Source: Elysia chlorotica
Taxonomy: Eukaryota; Mollusca; Gastropoda; Plakobranchidae
Length of the DNA: 64,000 nt
NCBI GenBank assembly: GCA_003991915.1
Contig: RQTK01000048.1
Span: forward strand, 407,898 to 471,897
Direction: 5' to 3'
In this document: piece after piece, positions 26,701-39,579 of the stretch
How the letters are laid out: every line of letters starts with the position of its first letter
Numbering within the stretch: position 1 is the first letter of the stretch
The notes under the pieces: model-generated
The model's database searches: none
Told to the model about the DNA's origin: nothing
Seen by the model: the letters and a program-made list of their open reading frames with translations, nothing else
Program-made: the position numbers and the translations under genes

Positions 26701-29700
26701 AAGATAACCTACACGGCAGCAGGCAACAACGTCAGCATCAACCAAGGGAATAACTCAAATGGAATTAGGACTATCAATAAAAACCACAATGTAAGCATAT
26801 TTGTCTTCAATGGTAATTTTTTGTAGTTTGTTTGAGTGTGTATGTGTGTAAGAAGGAACGAAAAGTAAAAACTCAAAGATATGTCACTTGTAGGTGGGCA
26901 ATAAGTTCAAACTGAGATTTCTGACTCGGGGTACTTTTCAAAAGTATAAACTACCCTTAGTCCTGATATTTTAGTTAAAACACCTTTGCACTTTTTACCC
27001 TTAATCTTTTCCATCCATTCTGCTTGTGCAAATTCAGGTTGGCAAAGAATATAAAGTTTATTTTTGTGGGGTTCAATATGAGGTCCTGCAGATTTCATAC
27101 CCTGAAAATAAAGAATGTATTGAAATAGCATTAAAACACAGGTTTCACCTGCATAGCCTCTATATATTGTGGCATGCGTTTGTATTTTGTTCCCCATTTC
27201 AATGCAAAAATTATATTTCGACAATTCATTTGTGCCATTTGGACCCAGTACTTTTTTTTTTAAGACTAAATTTGTGTGTGTGGGTGTGTCTTTATTTTAA
27301 ATCAAAGTGGGTGGAACCTCTAAAATTTAACCTTTGTCTATCTAGAATATCTAGTTTCCATGTTGGATTGTAACATACACATACAGATTCAGTTTGATGC
27401 TTTAGTCAGTGTTCGGCTTATGAGTAATTTTTTCTGTTTCCTGACATAGATCTAAAAGTCGGAAAGCAGCCGTCATAATTGTATCTTGTTCAATATTTAC
27501 AGAGAGTTGCTCCTTTGCCTCAGCCTATCGGTAACCTGACAATAATTATTAGGATATTTTTAAATTATTGTTAATTTCTTTTTTTTCGTTTATGTTTGGG
27601 GGAGATTGGCGAATCAGAAGAAGAAAAAATAAATCGAAGTTTTTAAAAATATTCCTTTCCCCGTTTTCTTTTTTTTCTTTTTGTGTCCTAGTTTATGGAT
27701 CTTCCTTTTGAAGGTAACCAATCTGAATTGAACACCTTGCAATATGTTCCATGTAAAGCACATGCTTGTCTCTCAAAGATGTTGGCAAGAGCTTGCTCTT
27801 TGTTGTGCAAGGAGATGGAAGTATTTAAAATAAATATTTCCTCAACGAAAGATTGTTTCTCCCTCATACTTAAAAAATGTGCCTTCAAAAAAAAGCAGAC
27901 ACAGTCTTAAAGGCTGACTTTCTGTGTTCTCTTTCCATTTTCATCTTTTCTTCTCACCATTAAATTGGCATTATTGCTGTTGTTTTAGGTGGGTTTTTTT
28001 ATCGTTATTATTATTATTGGTGCATTTCGAGTTCAAGACTGATTATATTTTTTACCACTCTATGTATATTTTGGTAACTATGCCCAATGTTGGAATTTTT
28101 TGTTTGATTTCAATGAAGATGTAGAACTATATTTAACTTTGATTTTCAAACTCAAGTAAAAAATGATAAAGTTATAATTGTGCTTTACAATTAAGTAGTA
28201 GTCGTTGGAAGGGGTGGGGCTCTGGCTTGCAACTTGCTATTCTTGATTCCACTCTTTCTCTGAATAAAAATTCTTTGCACTTTCTATTCTGAATATTTTG
28301 CACCGTAAAAAACAATGTCTTTCCTTTGCTTGTACTATTTTGATTGCCTGAATAATTATAATACATGGCATTTATATAGCGCTCATCACCAGCCTTTAAG
28401 GCTGTCTCTATGCGCTCTACATGGTGCATATTGTTTAAAAAATGAGCTTACACATAGTCGTAAAAACGCATTCATGTTGCAGCACTTACCTACCATTTAT
28501 ACAAGTGTGTTTTAAGCCTTTTTTTTATGAAGACAGTTTTGAAGATATAATACTCTACTATTTATTTCTGTAAAACCCATTGAAAGCCTGTGGACAAATT
28601 TTCAAGCTAGGATTCCATCTTGTTCTGATTTGAAGGCTACTAGCTGTGTCTTTTGGTGAACGAATGGTTATTGGTTTGAAAGAAATTATGATTGATTACA
28701 CAAGTCTGAATTAGCCAGAGCTGTGTAATTTCTATATACATTTTCTACTTGTATAGGGTAATGGGTATAGTTTTTAGCAGATTATTGCAACTAATGTTGA
28801 ATGTATTTTTGATCATTGAAATTGACAATACCAAGTTTTAGAAAGCTCTACAAACCTTTCTGTAAAATAAAGATAAAAAAGTGGTAGCTTGTGCTTTAAA
28901 GAAAAATGATTTTTATCTTTCATCTGAGAGTGAGAGTAAGTTCCTCTTTATTTTTTTAAATGGATAAAATTTGTTGTTAGTTACAGAGAAATTACGAACC
29001 ATTTTATTGAGTCTTAATGCAATGGTAATGTACTCCAGGTTAGTCCCAAAGCTGCATTTTTATCTATGTGTCACATTATATGATGTTTAAGTCTTCATGT
29101 TTGTAGATAGTCCACATTCACATAACTATTTTTTAATATGCACTTGTTTTTTTTTAGAGAAATTTCCTGGAAAGCCTTATGGTCTTGCTTTGTCAAAAAT
29201 GCTCAATTTCTTTTTGTGTCAACGTTAATCAGATTTTTACTTTCTCTTCCAGTGGAGGCCGCGCAGTACCCACGAGCATGATGAATACTTTGACAAGAGC
29301 AGTCAGTCCTGTGACCATGACGAGTATCTGGACAAAAGTAGCCAGTCTTTCGATTGCGAGTCGGCGGTGCATTCGACCAACCGCAAGCAGGGGGGCTCGT
29401 ACACCAACCTGTTTGACTCTGGGGCTGCTCCGACATCTGTGGGCGGCAGCCTGCAAGCCAGGTCTCAACCCAACAGCAAGCGGGCAGGTTCGCCCCCCAG
29501 CCTCAGACCAGCCACTTCCAAAAACACCTTTGAACGGCCTGCTGGGAAGGTGACTGGAACTACTGCGTTTGCTGTCCAGAACGGGAACGGCTATGGTCGA
29601 CACAAGGCCCCTCTGGTGATGGGTGAGGAGGACACAGGTCTGGGGAAAGGACCGCCTGCTCAATCGTCATCTGCGATCGGCAGTCCTGGAGTAAAAAGGA

Positions 29701-30884
29701 GTTTGCCTGGACCGCAGAGTCCAAACCTTCCTCCTCGAGTCCCCACAAAACCTGCAGGAAGGGTGAACTCCCCACCTTCAGCCCAGAGTGGAGGATCGGG
29801 AAGACCTGCTTATCTCCCACACTCCCCCTCACCAGCCAGGGGGGCTTCTACTCCCACAGGTCCCCAGCCGTCCCACTCCCCCATCAAAGACAGGGCCAGG
29901 AACTTCTACCCCAGCCGCTCGAGGGAAAACCTGGCTCGATCGAGAGAGAATCTCGAGCGGTCTCGGGAGTCGCTGTCTGGCCATAGAAGTCCCGGGGATC
30001 CGCTCAACAGTTCTCGGGACGGAGGCTTCACTGGCGGACGCGGCCAGCTGGCCAGCTCAAGTGACCGGCTTTATAGTGGAGGGGACTCGAGCTTTGACCA
30101 GTCGTTCAGTAGTAATATTCTAGATCATCATGCAACCAGGACTAGAGACCCCAGGGCCGGCGATCACGCGGATGGTGGCAGGGTGGACAGAGGTGAGATC
30201 CGCAGGAGCTCCGAGTCAAAAGTCAGAGAAGTCAGCAGCTCACGGGACCGTTCTCGGAGTTTTGACTTTGACCCTCCTCAGGCAAGATCTGCGGGCGGCA
30301 CAAGGGACCATGAGAGGTTTATGGGACCTGGAGGTGCTGGAGCCAGGGAGAGGAGTTTACCCAGAAACATGTCTGAGCCAGCGGCAGTACGAGCTGGAAG
30401 TTTGAGCCCAACTGGCCCACAGACTGCCTTAGGCCGACAACACCCACTTCTATCTCAGCCATCAGCGTCAAACAGCCTGGGCAGGGGGACCTCTGAACAT
30501 TACCACCCCGCTTCCTCCACAGGTTCGCTTCGCTCGGCCAACAGTGTCCCAGTTCATCATCACCACCACCACCACCATTATCCTTCATCACCGTCACCTT
30601 ATGTGGGTGGCGCCGGTGTTCAGCACAATCTTTCCTTTAATGCCAGTAGCATGTCATCGCGACATCCTAGCCAGTCTAGCTTTGTGTCGTCTACCACCTC
30701 GTCCACCCAGCCTCTGGCCCAGCACCCTGATGGGCGGCCCATGTCGTTTGTGAGAGCTCTCCAGGTTACAGATGCGGTAGAGATTCGGGACAAGCGCATC
30801 AATGAGCGTTTACGCAGGCAGAGCCAGTCTTCGCGGAAAGAAAGTGCAAAAAGTGTTTATGACACGTATGAAGCCTCTGTTTAA
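20759..30884 (+). CDS. ZDHHC5/8: ZDHHC5/8-type palmitoyltransferase
   Basis: Exons are 20759-20850, 23127-23248, 23650-23807, 24123-24295, 25155-25257, 25639-25730, 26652-26790 and 29253-30884. Phases agree and give 836 residues. The order is TM1 (about 12-31), TM2 (42-60), the Cys-rich domain [21 protein letters not shown], catalytic DHHC (Cys about 130), TM3 and TM4, the TTxE motif (TTNEQ), and the [12 protein letters not shown] palmitoylation-stabilising motif. The last exon encodes a 540-residue disordered Ser/Pro/Arg tail with RSREN-type repeats and a His run. It ends YEASV, like the YEISV PDZ-binding end of ZDHHC5 and ZDHHC8. The enzyme attaches palmitate to cysteines of membrane-associated proteins, by family. 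A 28-base candidate exon (27503-27530, RVAPLPQPI) has good splice sites but would break the frame into the last exon, so it is omitted. Exon 2 has a duplicated 3' splice site (see findings). Confidence 0.92.
21069..22047. repeat. 950-bp segment bounded by 29-bp direct repeats, with internal tandem repeat
   Basis: The 29 bases at 21069-21097 (GCAAAAAGAGCTCACTATGT...) recur identically at 22019-22047. Inside, a unit starting at about 21110 is partly repeated from 21479 (period 369), with long matches such as TTTAGATAACCTTAAGGACT. The pattern fits either an insertion that duplicated its target or an unequal tandem duplication. It lies in ZDHHC intron 1. Confidence 0.8.
23046..23153 (+). repeat. 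Tandem duplication of the ZDHHC exon 2 splice acceptor
   Basis: A unit of about 54 bases is present twice back to back: 23046-23100 and 23101-23153. It comprises ATTATATAGTTGTTG, a T run, CAG, then the first 27 or so bases of exon 2. The copies differ only in T-run length (9 versus 8) and at the junction. The downstream copy continues into the real exon. Use of the upstream acceptor would read [12 protein letters not shown] and then TAG. Confidence 0.95.
25740..25995 (-). mobile_element. SINE copy, full-length type
   Basis: Read from 25995 leftward, it has a tRNA-like head with a GGTTTGAACC-type B box. The core follows with GACTGACTAAGACAGGACTCC and CCCCGCCCTGTC, and the tail matches GTCTTGGGGCCTGTCCACAATATAG. 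The same core and tail occur at 41880-42085 and 60650-60905. It lies in the intron after ZDHHC exon 6. Confidence 0.75.
28365..28430. repeat. Dispersed TATAGCGC..GCGCTCTACA repeat
   Basis: GCATTTATATAGCGCTCATC and CTATGCGCTCTACATGG bracket a short AGCCTTTAAGGCT palindrome. It is related to the stretch at 11890. It lies in the last ZDHHC intron; the rest of 27531-29252 shows no supportable exon. Confidence 0.45.
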
Positions 30885-31371
30885 TCAAAGTGTGTTTTTT
30901 TTTTCTTTTTTAGATCCTACTTTTTATAAAATTAATTTTTATGTTGTTTTTTTTTTCTTTTTTCTACATAGCCTCCCCTTGCCCTTGGAATGATACAAAC
31001 GATGGATTCCCTTGAGCAAAATTTCACATACTATGACCCAAAATGGGGTATGGTTATATTTTTATTCATCAAATTTTTTATATTTCATTTGTAATGGAAT
31101 ATTGAAAGGTAAGCACATTTCAATTTTTTTATTTTTTTTTTTATACACTTCTTTAGTAATTAGTAGAATATTTTTCTAATCTGTTATCCATATTTTACAC
31201 ATTACTTCGCACTGGTTGTGTGTACTTTTATTTTTTTTTATTGTATTAGACTATTGAAGTCTTAATTGTGACACTTTAGAGAAGTTTGGTACTTTTAATG
31301 TGTTTCCTTCTTTTACAAAGATGGTTTCAAATTCAAATTAATCTTTAGCATCCCATAGCATTTTAACTTCC

Positions 31372-31622
31372 TGAACCACTTGAGTGCTAAGGTATGTTTT
31401 TAGAAATGATGTACTCATAGAGCATAAATGTTGATAAATTGACATATCTTTTTTTATTAACCTCCAATGAATTCTGTTCTGAAAGTGCTGGAGTGGAAGG
31501 TGATTTGAACCAGTGAATGAAAATGGACAGCCATTCAGTATTCACGGTAGTGGACATAGAAATTTGTATTATTGCCTCCTAAATTGTGGTCGAATTTGAC
31601 CCCTACGCACTCAAGTGGTTAA
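31372..31622. mobile_element. Small TTAA-type TIR element (MITE)
   Basis: The left end TGAACCACTTGAGTGC and the right end, inverted TTAACCACTTGAGTGC, are near-perfect inverted repeats around 220 bases. The right end keeps TTAA; the left is mutated to TGAA. The ends resemble those of non-autonomous piggyBac elements. Confidence 0.65.
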
Positions 31623-31838
31623 GAAAGAACTCCTTAGTCTTACAGCATTACAGTGTCCTGTCTATGTTTTAGTGCATATAGCTCTCTGTGGGAAGCTGAT
31701 TTGGATTATGAAGAGGAATTAGTGTTTAGGTGACTCATGCCTCTTATTAATTTATTATTTATAATAATGATGATAATAATAATGACTTGTACTGGTGAAG
31801 GAAATGTTCGCCATCTATGTACCTCACACCTGGTGTTT

Positions 31839-31839
<1 letters not shown>

Positions 31840-31908
<69 letters not shown>
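31840..31908. repeat. (CT)n microsatellite
   Basis: Nearly pure CT dinucleotides for about 69 bases with one TTT interruption. The ORF across it is not coding. Confidence 0.95.
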
Positions 31909-31911
<3 letters not shown>

Positions 31912-34900
31912 AACATTTGTGAAGTGAATAATAGATCAGCTATATCTTTTACTATCCATTTATCATTTTTTGGTTTCCTAGACCTGCATATGAGCCCTAA
32001 TCATATTGTCGGAACTTGTTTGCACCCATCACCATGACCTTGGAATCTTGACTTAATCTCAACATGAATAGAGGACACTTTTTAAACCATTAACAGTAGA
32101 GTGAAAATTTTTTAAGTTTACTGAAACAGAGAGAGAGAAAGAAGAAAAAATAAGTCAAATTTAAATTTTGGTTGATGGATAGAGAGAATGTGAGTAAGTG
32201 AGATTAGAGAAGTAGAAGAAGAAGGTTGAACTTTAATTTGTGGATAGAAAGAGAGGAGAGATCTATAGGGGTTGTTGTTCAGTTGGTTTATCGTCCAGCA
32301 TTCTCTTTTGATTTTGAGACTAAGTCAAGATCTGACATGGTGATAGTTGCAAAAAAGTTATCTCCATCCATTTGGTTAGGGCTGACATGCTGGTACATTT
32401 CATTGCAGTTGGTGGTTATCCGTGCTTTTAAATTTAACTTTTCAGTATTTCTGATGAACATTTTTATTCCTTAGGAGTACACAAATACCTTTTTTTTTTT
32501 CCTTCTGGCGGTAGTTGGTGTTCAGCAATTATAAACCTTAAATTTTAACAGAAAGGCAAGGCAAAACTTAGCCAGTAAAATTGTTTTTCAAACCCACTTC
32601 TAGCCCTGTTATTAGGATAATAATAGAGCTGCAGAGAATGTAAGGTCTTGATGTCTATTACAGCTTATAACGGCACAAACCATTTTTGTTTCAATCTCTT
32701 TATTTTAAAAGGCGATTGTTTATAAGCCACTTTAGTTTGCCTTCTTTCTTGAACTGTCGGCATAGTGTGAACATCTTATAAAGAAGTCCTTCTATACCTG
32801 TGGCCTCAAGTAAAATTGTCTGACATTAGTCCTAAAACATGTGAGTTCGCCTGGTTGCTGAAGACTGACCTTCAAACCACGGAAAGGCTAAGCAATCCTA
32901 GTAGGAAATAGCTTCTGTGTTTGGTCAACTTTTATGCTATTTCACGCACTGTTTTGGTCTGTGGTTGTGAGATACGGGCTTACTAAATATATTGCTGTAA
33001 GGCGTACAACTTGGCATTTTCCTCTCTCTATACAAGGTTTATTTACATTTTCCAGTTATTGTTTAAATGCAGTGATACACCAGATAGTGATACTAAGAAA
33101 AGAAAAAAAAAAGTTCAAGAGAGTAATAATTTTAAAATGTGATATATGGTTTAAGAGAATTTTAGATTCCCTTTCCCCTGACATGCTAAAATAAAGCGGC
33201 TTAGCAACGTAATTTTTCTGTTGCAAGGCCTTAATCATCATCGGCATCTATATCTAGTTCAACTTCTAGTTTCTAGAATGGAAGTATTTTTTCTCAAAAT
33301 TTGATTATCTGGTTGGAAATCCAAATAATAGATCAAATTAAAACTCTGCTTTCCTATACAAATCTTAATGTTGAAAACGTTTGCTTTAAATATTCATTTG
33401 GTCTATAATTTGAAACGTGATATTAAAAAGGTTCTATCCACACTTGTTGCACTTTTGCAAAAAATGCAACCTAAGGTTTGGATAGGAACAGATTAATGAC
33501 AAGGCCATTCATCATAGTTTGTGTTTTCCTTTTTAACCTTTATTTTATTGTTGTTTTTAACCTTTATTTTATTGTTGTTGACAAAAAAAAATTAAACCGT
33601 AGGGAGGTTATCAAACTTGTCATCAGTAATAACACTGGGCTCAAGGTCATGTGATGAAATGTCTTTGGTCTTATTTGGAACAAGAGCTAACATTAATAAG
33701 AAGTTTGATTCATTTTGTAGGTTTTCAGGCATAATATAGGTTAGTGTTTTGCAAGTGGAAAGGATTGTTACCACCAAAAAATTGGCTGTGTGTGATCACT
33801 GCAGACAATTATATTACTTGGCTGTTTTCAGTTGCTGTACCCTTTAATTGGAGTGTTATGAGATTTAAGAAGTGCAGTGTCTATAACGGAATCAAAGGTC
33901 ATTGCCTTTGTGCTGCCCTACCTTTCTTTTGAGAATAACAAATAATTATATGCTTGGCTACAGAAACAAGTGTTTGAAATAGCTTCACGAACAAGCTGAA
34001 GTCAGGGTATAATATGTTTGGTCACTATTTTTTGTAAGTGTCAAATATGATGTATAGTATGTTGTGAGAATATTAAAAAAAAATATTTTATTGCAATTTT
34101 TTTAAAATGCATATTGCTATATATATTTCATCAGGAATTATTACTTGTCTCTGCCAAAATACACCATCTATTTTCATAAAGAAGCGTTAAATTTAGTTTT
34201 GGCTTTTACAAACTTGTATAAGTGTTCTTCTCAGGTTATTGATAATTGAAAAAGAATCAGTCCTCTTTTACTGGGCTCTGTCTTTAGTTGCTTGAGTTTG
34301 GTATGAATAGTAACTTTCTTTTGTTTTATCTGGGTTGTTTTTTTTGGCTCATTATTGTATTAAGTTCTTATAATTTTTATTTAAAGCCCTCCCATTTGAA
34401 AAGTCAATGTATGCTGATGGTTAGTTCAGACCTTTGCAACTTTCTCCATCCTTGGCAAGGTGAAATCCTAAAGTATTCTCTGCAACCGCGTAGGTTATAT
34501 AGCCATGCAAGTCATAGCCTCAAACTATGAAAATAAACTAAAGCAATCCACTTTCTAATGTGTACAAATGAACTACTCTATAGATACTAAAATTATAAAG
34601 CAAGGTCATGGAAAAGGTGTCTTTGCATTATTTAAGCTGTATATTTGTTATAGATAATATGCTGGTGTCTGCAATATATGTCACCTTTGGATGGAATAGT
34701 GTCTGGAATGAACTCAAATGTTGGTTTCTAAAAGACTTTTCATGTCAAGAGGGTCCAGATTAAAAAAACAAACATTTATGACGTTGAGTCTTTTGTAAAT
34801 ATAAATAATTATTTAAATTGTGTGTTGAATATTTTGTTTTTAATTTTCAAAACGACCATGTGATTTTGTAGTTTATAGCCATTGTTGCTCTAGTATCTTT

Positions 34901-37900
34901 ATGTAAAAATGTTTGACCAATGAGCGTAAATCTATAAAATCGACTGTAGGTAAACTCTACTGTATCCCTTTTTAAATTATGTGCATACTATCTGATATAA
35001 AAACTTAAGATAAAAAACGTAACGCTATCCCCAAGAGGTTTATCTTAAGCAGATTCACTGTGTGCGCTCTGATGTGCGCAAAAAAAATACCTGCCTCTCA
35101 CATTCCTGTTTTGAAACATTTGAATCTGCAACCATGGGTGATGGCTTCTACTTCTTGAGCTCTTGGCAAATGTTGACGCGTTAGCTTCTGAAATTGATAG
35201 GGCAAAGTTTTTCCATTTCAAGTTGAGGTAGCAGTTTCCATGTGTGAAAATAAAAGTATTGTTGGTTTACATAGATTTTGTTCAGGTTTAGAAACAAGGA
35301 GTTAAAAATTATTTGTTCATGATCAAAAGGTATTATCATGCATTCTAAAATAGTCCAAAGGTAACATTGCTGTTATTTCTAAGTTCACTTCACACTTATT
35401 GACTTATTTCCTCTATCAAGTATTTTAAAATCATGGTTGAGTTTGGTACAGTTGCAGATCTGCCATTCATTCCAATAATTTCACAAAAATGTATCCCTTT
35501 TTTCCCTCGTATGTTTATTTGTTTCAATTTCCCCTTTTTTTCCAAACTCAAATTTGTCATAGCTGAGAAACAGAATTAGGCTTTTAAAAATATAAGGCTG
35601 TGGCAATGAGAAAAATTTAATCCATGATTCGTTTAAAACATAATAGATCTATTATTGTTTGGGTTTGTAACTTTTGTTTTCACAACATAACCTACTGTAG
35701 AAAATTTTAAATGTTGTCACTGTGCTATGATTTTGGCATAGGTTATTTTTACTATTTTTAAGAAAATTAATCAAAACTATTTTATTTCCTTATTCACGCT
35801 TCAAATCGGACATAATAAATTTCTTATAAGATGAAGCAAGGACCCATTAGCACATTTTTAATCTGAAAGTTAAGTTAAATAGATTTCATATTCGCCTTAA
35901 CAATGGTAGATCACTTGCAATTTGTCATAAATCTCACTTATGCCATAACCGTAGCACTGTGACAATATGTTGGTGGTGTCCAACCCAGTTTTTTGTTGTT
36001 GAATGAGAGCATTATGCTGTGTCTTTGTAGGTTAGTTGTACAGTGTATCAGAACAATTAGTAAGTTTTAGATGTGTTGCCTCAGGTTATTCAACCCTCTA
36101 GCTTGAATATAGAATATGAAATAAAGTATATTGATACATTGTCAGAAATGCTCCCATGAGGCTCTGTTGGCAGTCCAAAAAATGTGCTCATGGAGGATTT
36201 GCCTCTGCAATCTTAGAATTTGCCTTACTCAAAAGTTTAGCTTAAAGAAAAACTGTTTTCATATCAGTGATTGCAATCCCTTCTGCTCCTACAATATACA
36301 ATGATGAGAAGCATTGTTCATTGGTGCAGGTTTGTTTTTGTTTTTGTTTTTTTCATCCCTGTTGCAAAAAAACTCACTGTGGATCATTCAGATTTTTTAG
36401 AACAAATTCACATTTTTTTTGTTTTGTTCCTGGAGTGTGGCAGGTCTGCAGTTTGCACATGTATGGGATTAGCTTGTTGCTAAACTTTAGAAACAGATCT
36501 CTAATATAGAATGCCTTACTAGTAGTGCACTTTTGGGAACAGTATTTGTATTGCCATTTTTTAAAATTGATTATCCACATTTTTCTGCCTCTTATATCAG
36601 AAACATGTCTGTTTTATTGCCTTGAATCAGAATGCTATGATTGGTTAATAATAATAAAAAAAAATTGCCCCCACACCATCAGAATTTTTTGCCAATAGTG
36701 AGGATGCTGAACTGTTGACTGGGATGATGGATTGAATACAAACTTATATTTTTATGTGAAAAAGTGTACATTTTGACAAGAACAAAACCTCACACCTTAT
36801 GTTTTGGTGAATTATAATTTTGGTTGAGATGATTTTTGTTTGTTTTTGTTTTGCTTTTGTTGTTTTGTTTTTTTTTTATACCAGAAGCTCTGTGTTACCA
36901 TGACAAGTGTAGTCTTTATCCAAACAATTTCATGAAATCTCAAGTTATGTTCCACCCACCTTCAGCATATATGTAGATAGCAGAAAATGTTTTTTTTTGT
37001 AGTGGAAAAGATACAACATTACATGTATTTATTATAATGGGCACTTATATATTCCACTGAGAACTTTTTGGACCATGTTCAAATCATTCACATTTTTATT
37101 GTTTGTTTATGCCAAGAGTTAAACAAAGCTGTATGATGAGTGTCTGATTTTCTACATATTTTCGTCAGCTTTGATAGTGCATATATATATATATACTGTA
37201 GCATAAACAGTGTGCTAGTGATTAAACGGTCATAATCAAAATAACTAGAAATTGTGCCAGCTGAAATGACGAATCTGTGAGCTAAATATGTTTTATGCCT
37301 TGACCACGTAATCTCCCGCTGACCTCATAGCGTCTCAGCCACGCTGTCTGATGGCGTAGTGGCGCTAGACATGCCTCGTTATGGACCTTTCTAGTTTACA
37401 ATCTGAATGGAGATCAATCTGCCACATATTATATCTGTAATGGAGTGTCTTCTATGAATGAAACTACTAGACATGGAGTACCAATAGCCTTGCGATTATT
37501 CCTACATGATCCTCTAGAGAAGCGGCACGGATCAAGTACAAGAAATGAGTAAAATAATCCAGAGAACTGTTCGAACTAGGACTTTTGTTAAATTTTTGCA
37601 CTCAAAATAGTGACTTGATTTCCAAAAATCCGAATTTATAATGGAAAAAAACTTCAAAACACTAACTTTGTGGTTCTCACAAATGGATGCACTGACTGCA
37701 GAAACTAAAACCAGGAAGTAGATTATCGGGCACCTTACTGGCCATTTCAGGACCCGTCCTTCCCATTAAACCATCTTCATGAATGATGTTCATCATAAAA
37801 ATACTTTTAATATAGGTATTTTCATATAGTTCTGTTTTGATGATTTTCCTATTTAAACATCACCTTGATCGGATGAAGTTTCAGTTGACACGGGTAGGAT

Positions 37901-38270
37901 ATTAAATTGAAGATGATTATGAGTGTTCTTGTGTGTCAGTATGCGCTCTGTGCTGTGCAATAGATGTTGATACATTTTCAACTACCATTAAAGCTACCAA
38001 GCATTGTATTGAATGTTTGTTTTGTATTTAGTGCTTCTGAGCATTATTTGTCATGAGCTACTCCAGTTTAGCTGATACACGTTACTCATGAACCACACAG
38101 TATGGTGGACTTTAACTGTAAAACTGTACTCAGTTGCATAGTGTTATTTTATCTATGTATGACATTTAGGCATGAGTATAAACTCTACTGAGATGATTTT
38201 TCCAACCTGAATTATCAATGTATGCAATTTGTCAATGCTCAGGAGAATTATTGCTTTTGTAGTGAAGTTT

Positions 38271-38542
38271 GTGAAGTGAGAAGTTTGCCTGGCGTATCTT
38301 CACGTAATGTGTGCAAATGTTAGTGGTTATAATTTATGGTTCAGCTTTTTTTAAAATTTGTTCTTATCTGATGACATTGACTTGTATGTAAATTGTACTG
38401 TTGATAACTGGTGTGAAGTGAGAAGTTTGCCAGGTGTATCTTCACGTAATGTGTGCAAATGTTAGTGGTTATAATTTATGTTTCATCTTTTTTTTTTAAT
38501 TTGTTCTTATCTGATGACATTGACTTGTATGTAAATTGTACT
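38271..38542. repeat. 142-base tandem duplication
   Basis: Two copies, starting at 38271 and 38413, share GTGAAGTGAGAAGTTTGCC, TATCTTCACGTAATGTG and TCTGATGACATTGACTTGTA with few differences. It lies in the ZDHHC-NPRL3 spacer. Confidence 0.9.
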
Positions 38543-39160
38543 CTATTTTCAATGATAAATTTATCAATCATCCAAACTCTATATCAATGTACAAACTTTC
38601 GAAACAGTTATCCATAAGATGTGATATGAAGTGTATTTATGATCAAGTAATAAAATAAATCTGTGAACCTATCTATTTGTGGTTGTCTGTAAGTATGCAG
38701 TGTGAAAACCTTGAGATTCATAATCTGATTTGTATGGTAATCGATGAACATTTTATTTAGAATTAGAAAAAGAGAAACAGTAACTGAATCACACTGTCCT
38801 ATGTTGCTAGGACTGAGTATTATTAATGAAACTATTGGCACCGCTTGGTGAGTCTGTTCATGCTTTTAGGCACTGATTAGTCTTTCACAGACAGTGATTA
38901 TCATGGCTTGCTGACTGAAAGATACACATTAGTCCAATTCTATCAAGCCAAGGAGAGAGAAATGACCAGTCTCTTGCACAATTTGGCTCATGATAAGTTT
39001 GAATAATTTGACTTCCTTTATTAAAAGTTCAAATTTTAATACCATAATCATAAAATATTGATTTGGATAATAGAAAAAATTCAAACATTATAACTTTGAA
39101 AATTAGACCACATATATTTTCTCTGTTGTTTGTTAATTAAATTATTACTTAAATTATATA

Positions 39161-39579
39161 CAGTGAATACCTGATAATTCGACATTATAGGGACCAGAAC
39201 TATCATGCAGAATAAGGGAAAGTCAAATTAAGGTTATTTTAAGAGAGCCAAAGCTGGAGTGGCTTGGCTTTCGTTCTATATTGGAATTTAGACAGAAGTC
39301 TTCTTTGAGCACCATGCATTTGCTTGTTTAGTCTGTAGGGCTTACTGAGTTATCAATATTTGCAAGGTTATCTAATCAATTATTTAATACAGATACTGTA
39401 ACCACCAGCTTTTTTTGTTTTTGAAAATATCATTATGGATTGGAAATGAGGCAGTACATCTTCAAAGTAAGCAAAAATGTGCAAGAAGTAATTGAAAGAG
39501 ATCTATTCCAGACTTTTTAAGCATGTCCAATTAAGGGAAATTTCTAATTATCAGACTTTGACTTAAGTGGAGTGCACTG
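39161..39579. mobile_element. TA-flanked CAGTG-ended MITE
   Basis: The left end CAGTGAATACCTGATAATTC is flanked by TA. The right end, inverted, begins CAGTGCACTCC and also carries CTGATAATT further in, and is flanked by TA. This is the layout of a short Tc1/mariner or pogo-like non-autonomous element. There is no ORF. Confidence 0.6.

Noticed and set aside
29203..29832. Minus-strand ORFs opposite the ZDHHC last exon
   Set aside because: Shadows of a GC-rich coding exon; the plus frame carries the family C-terminus.
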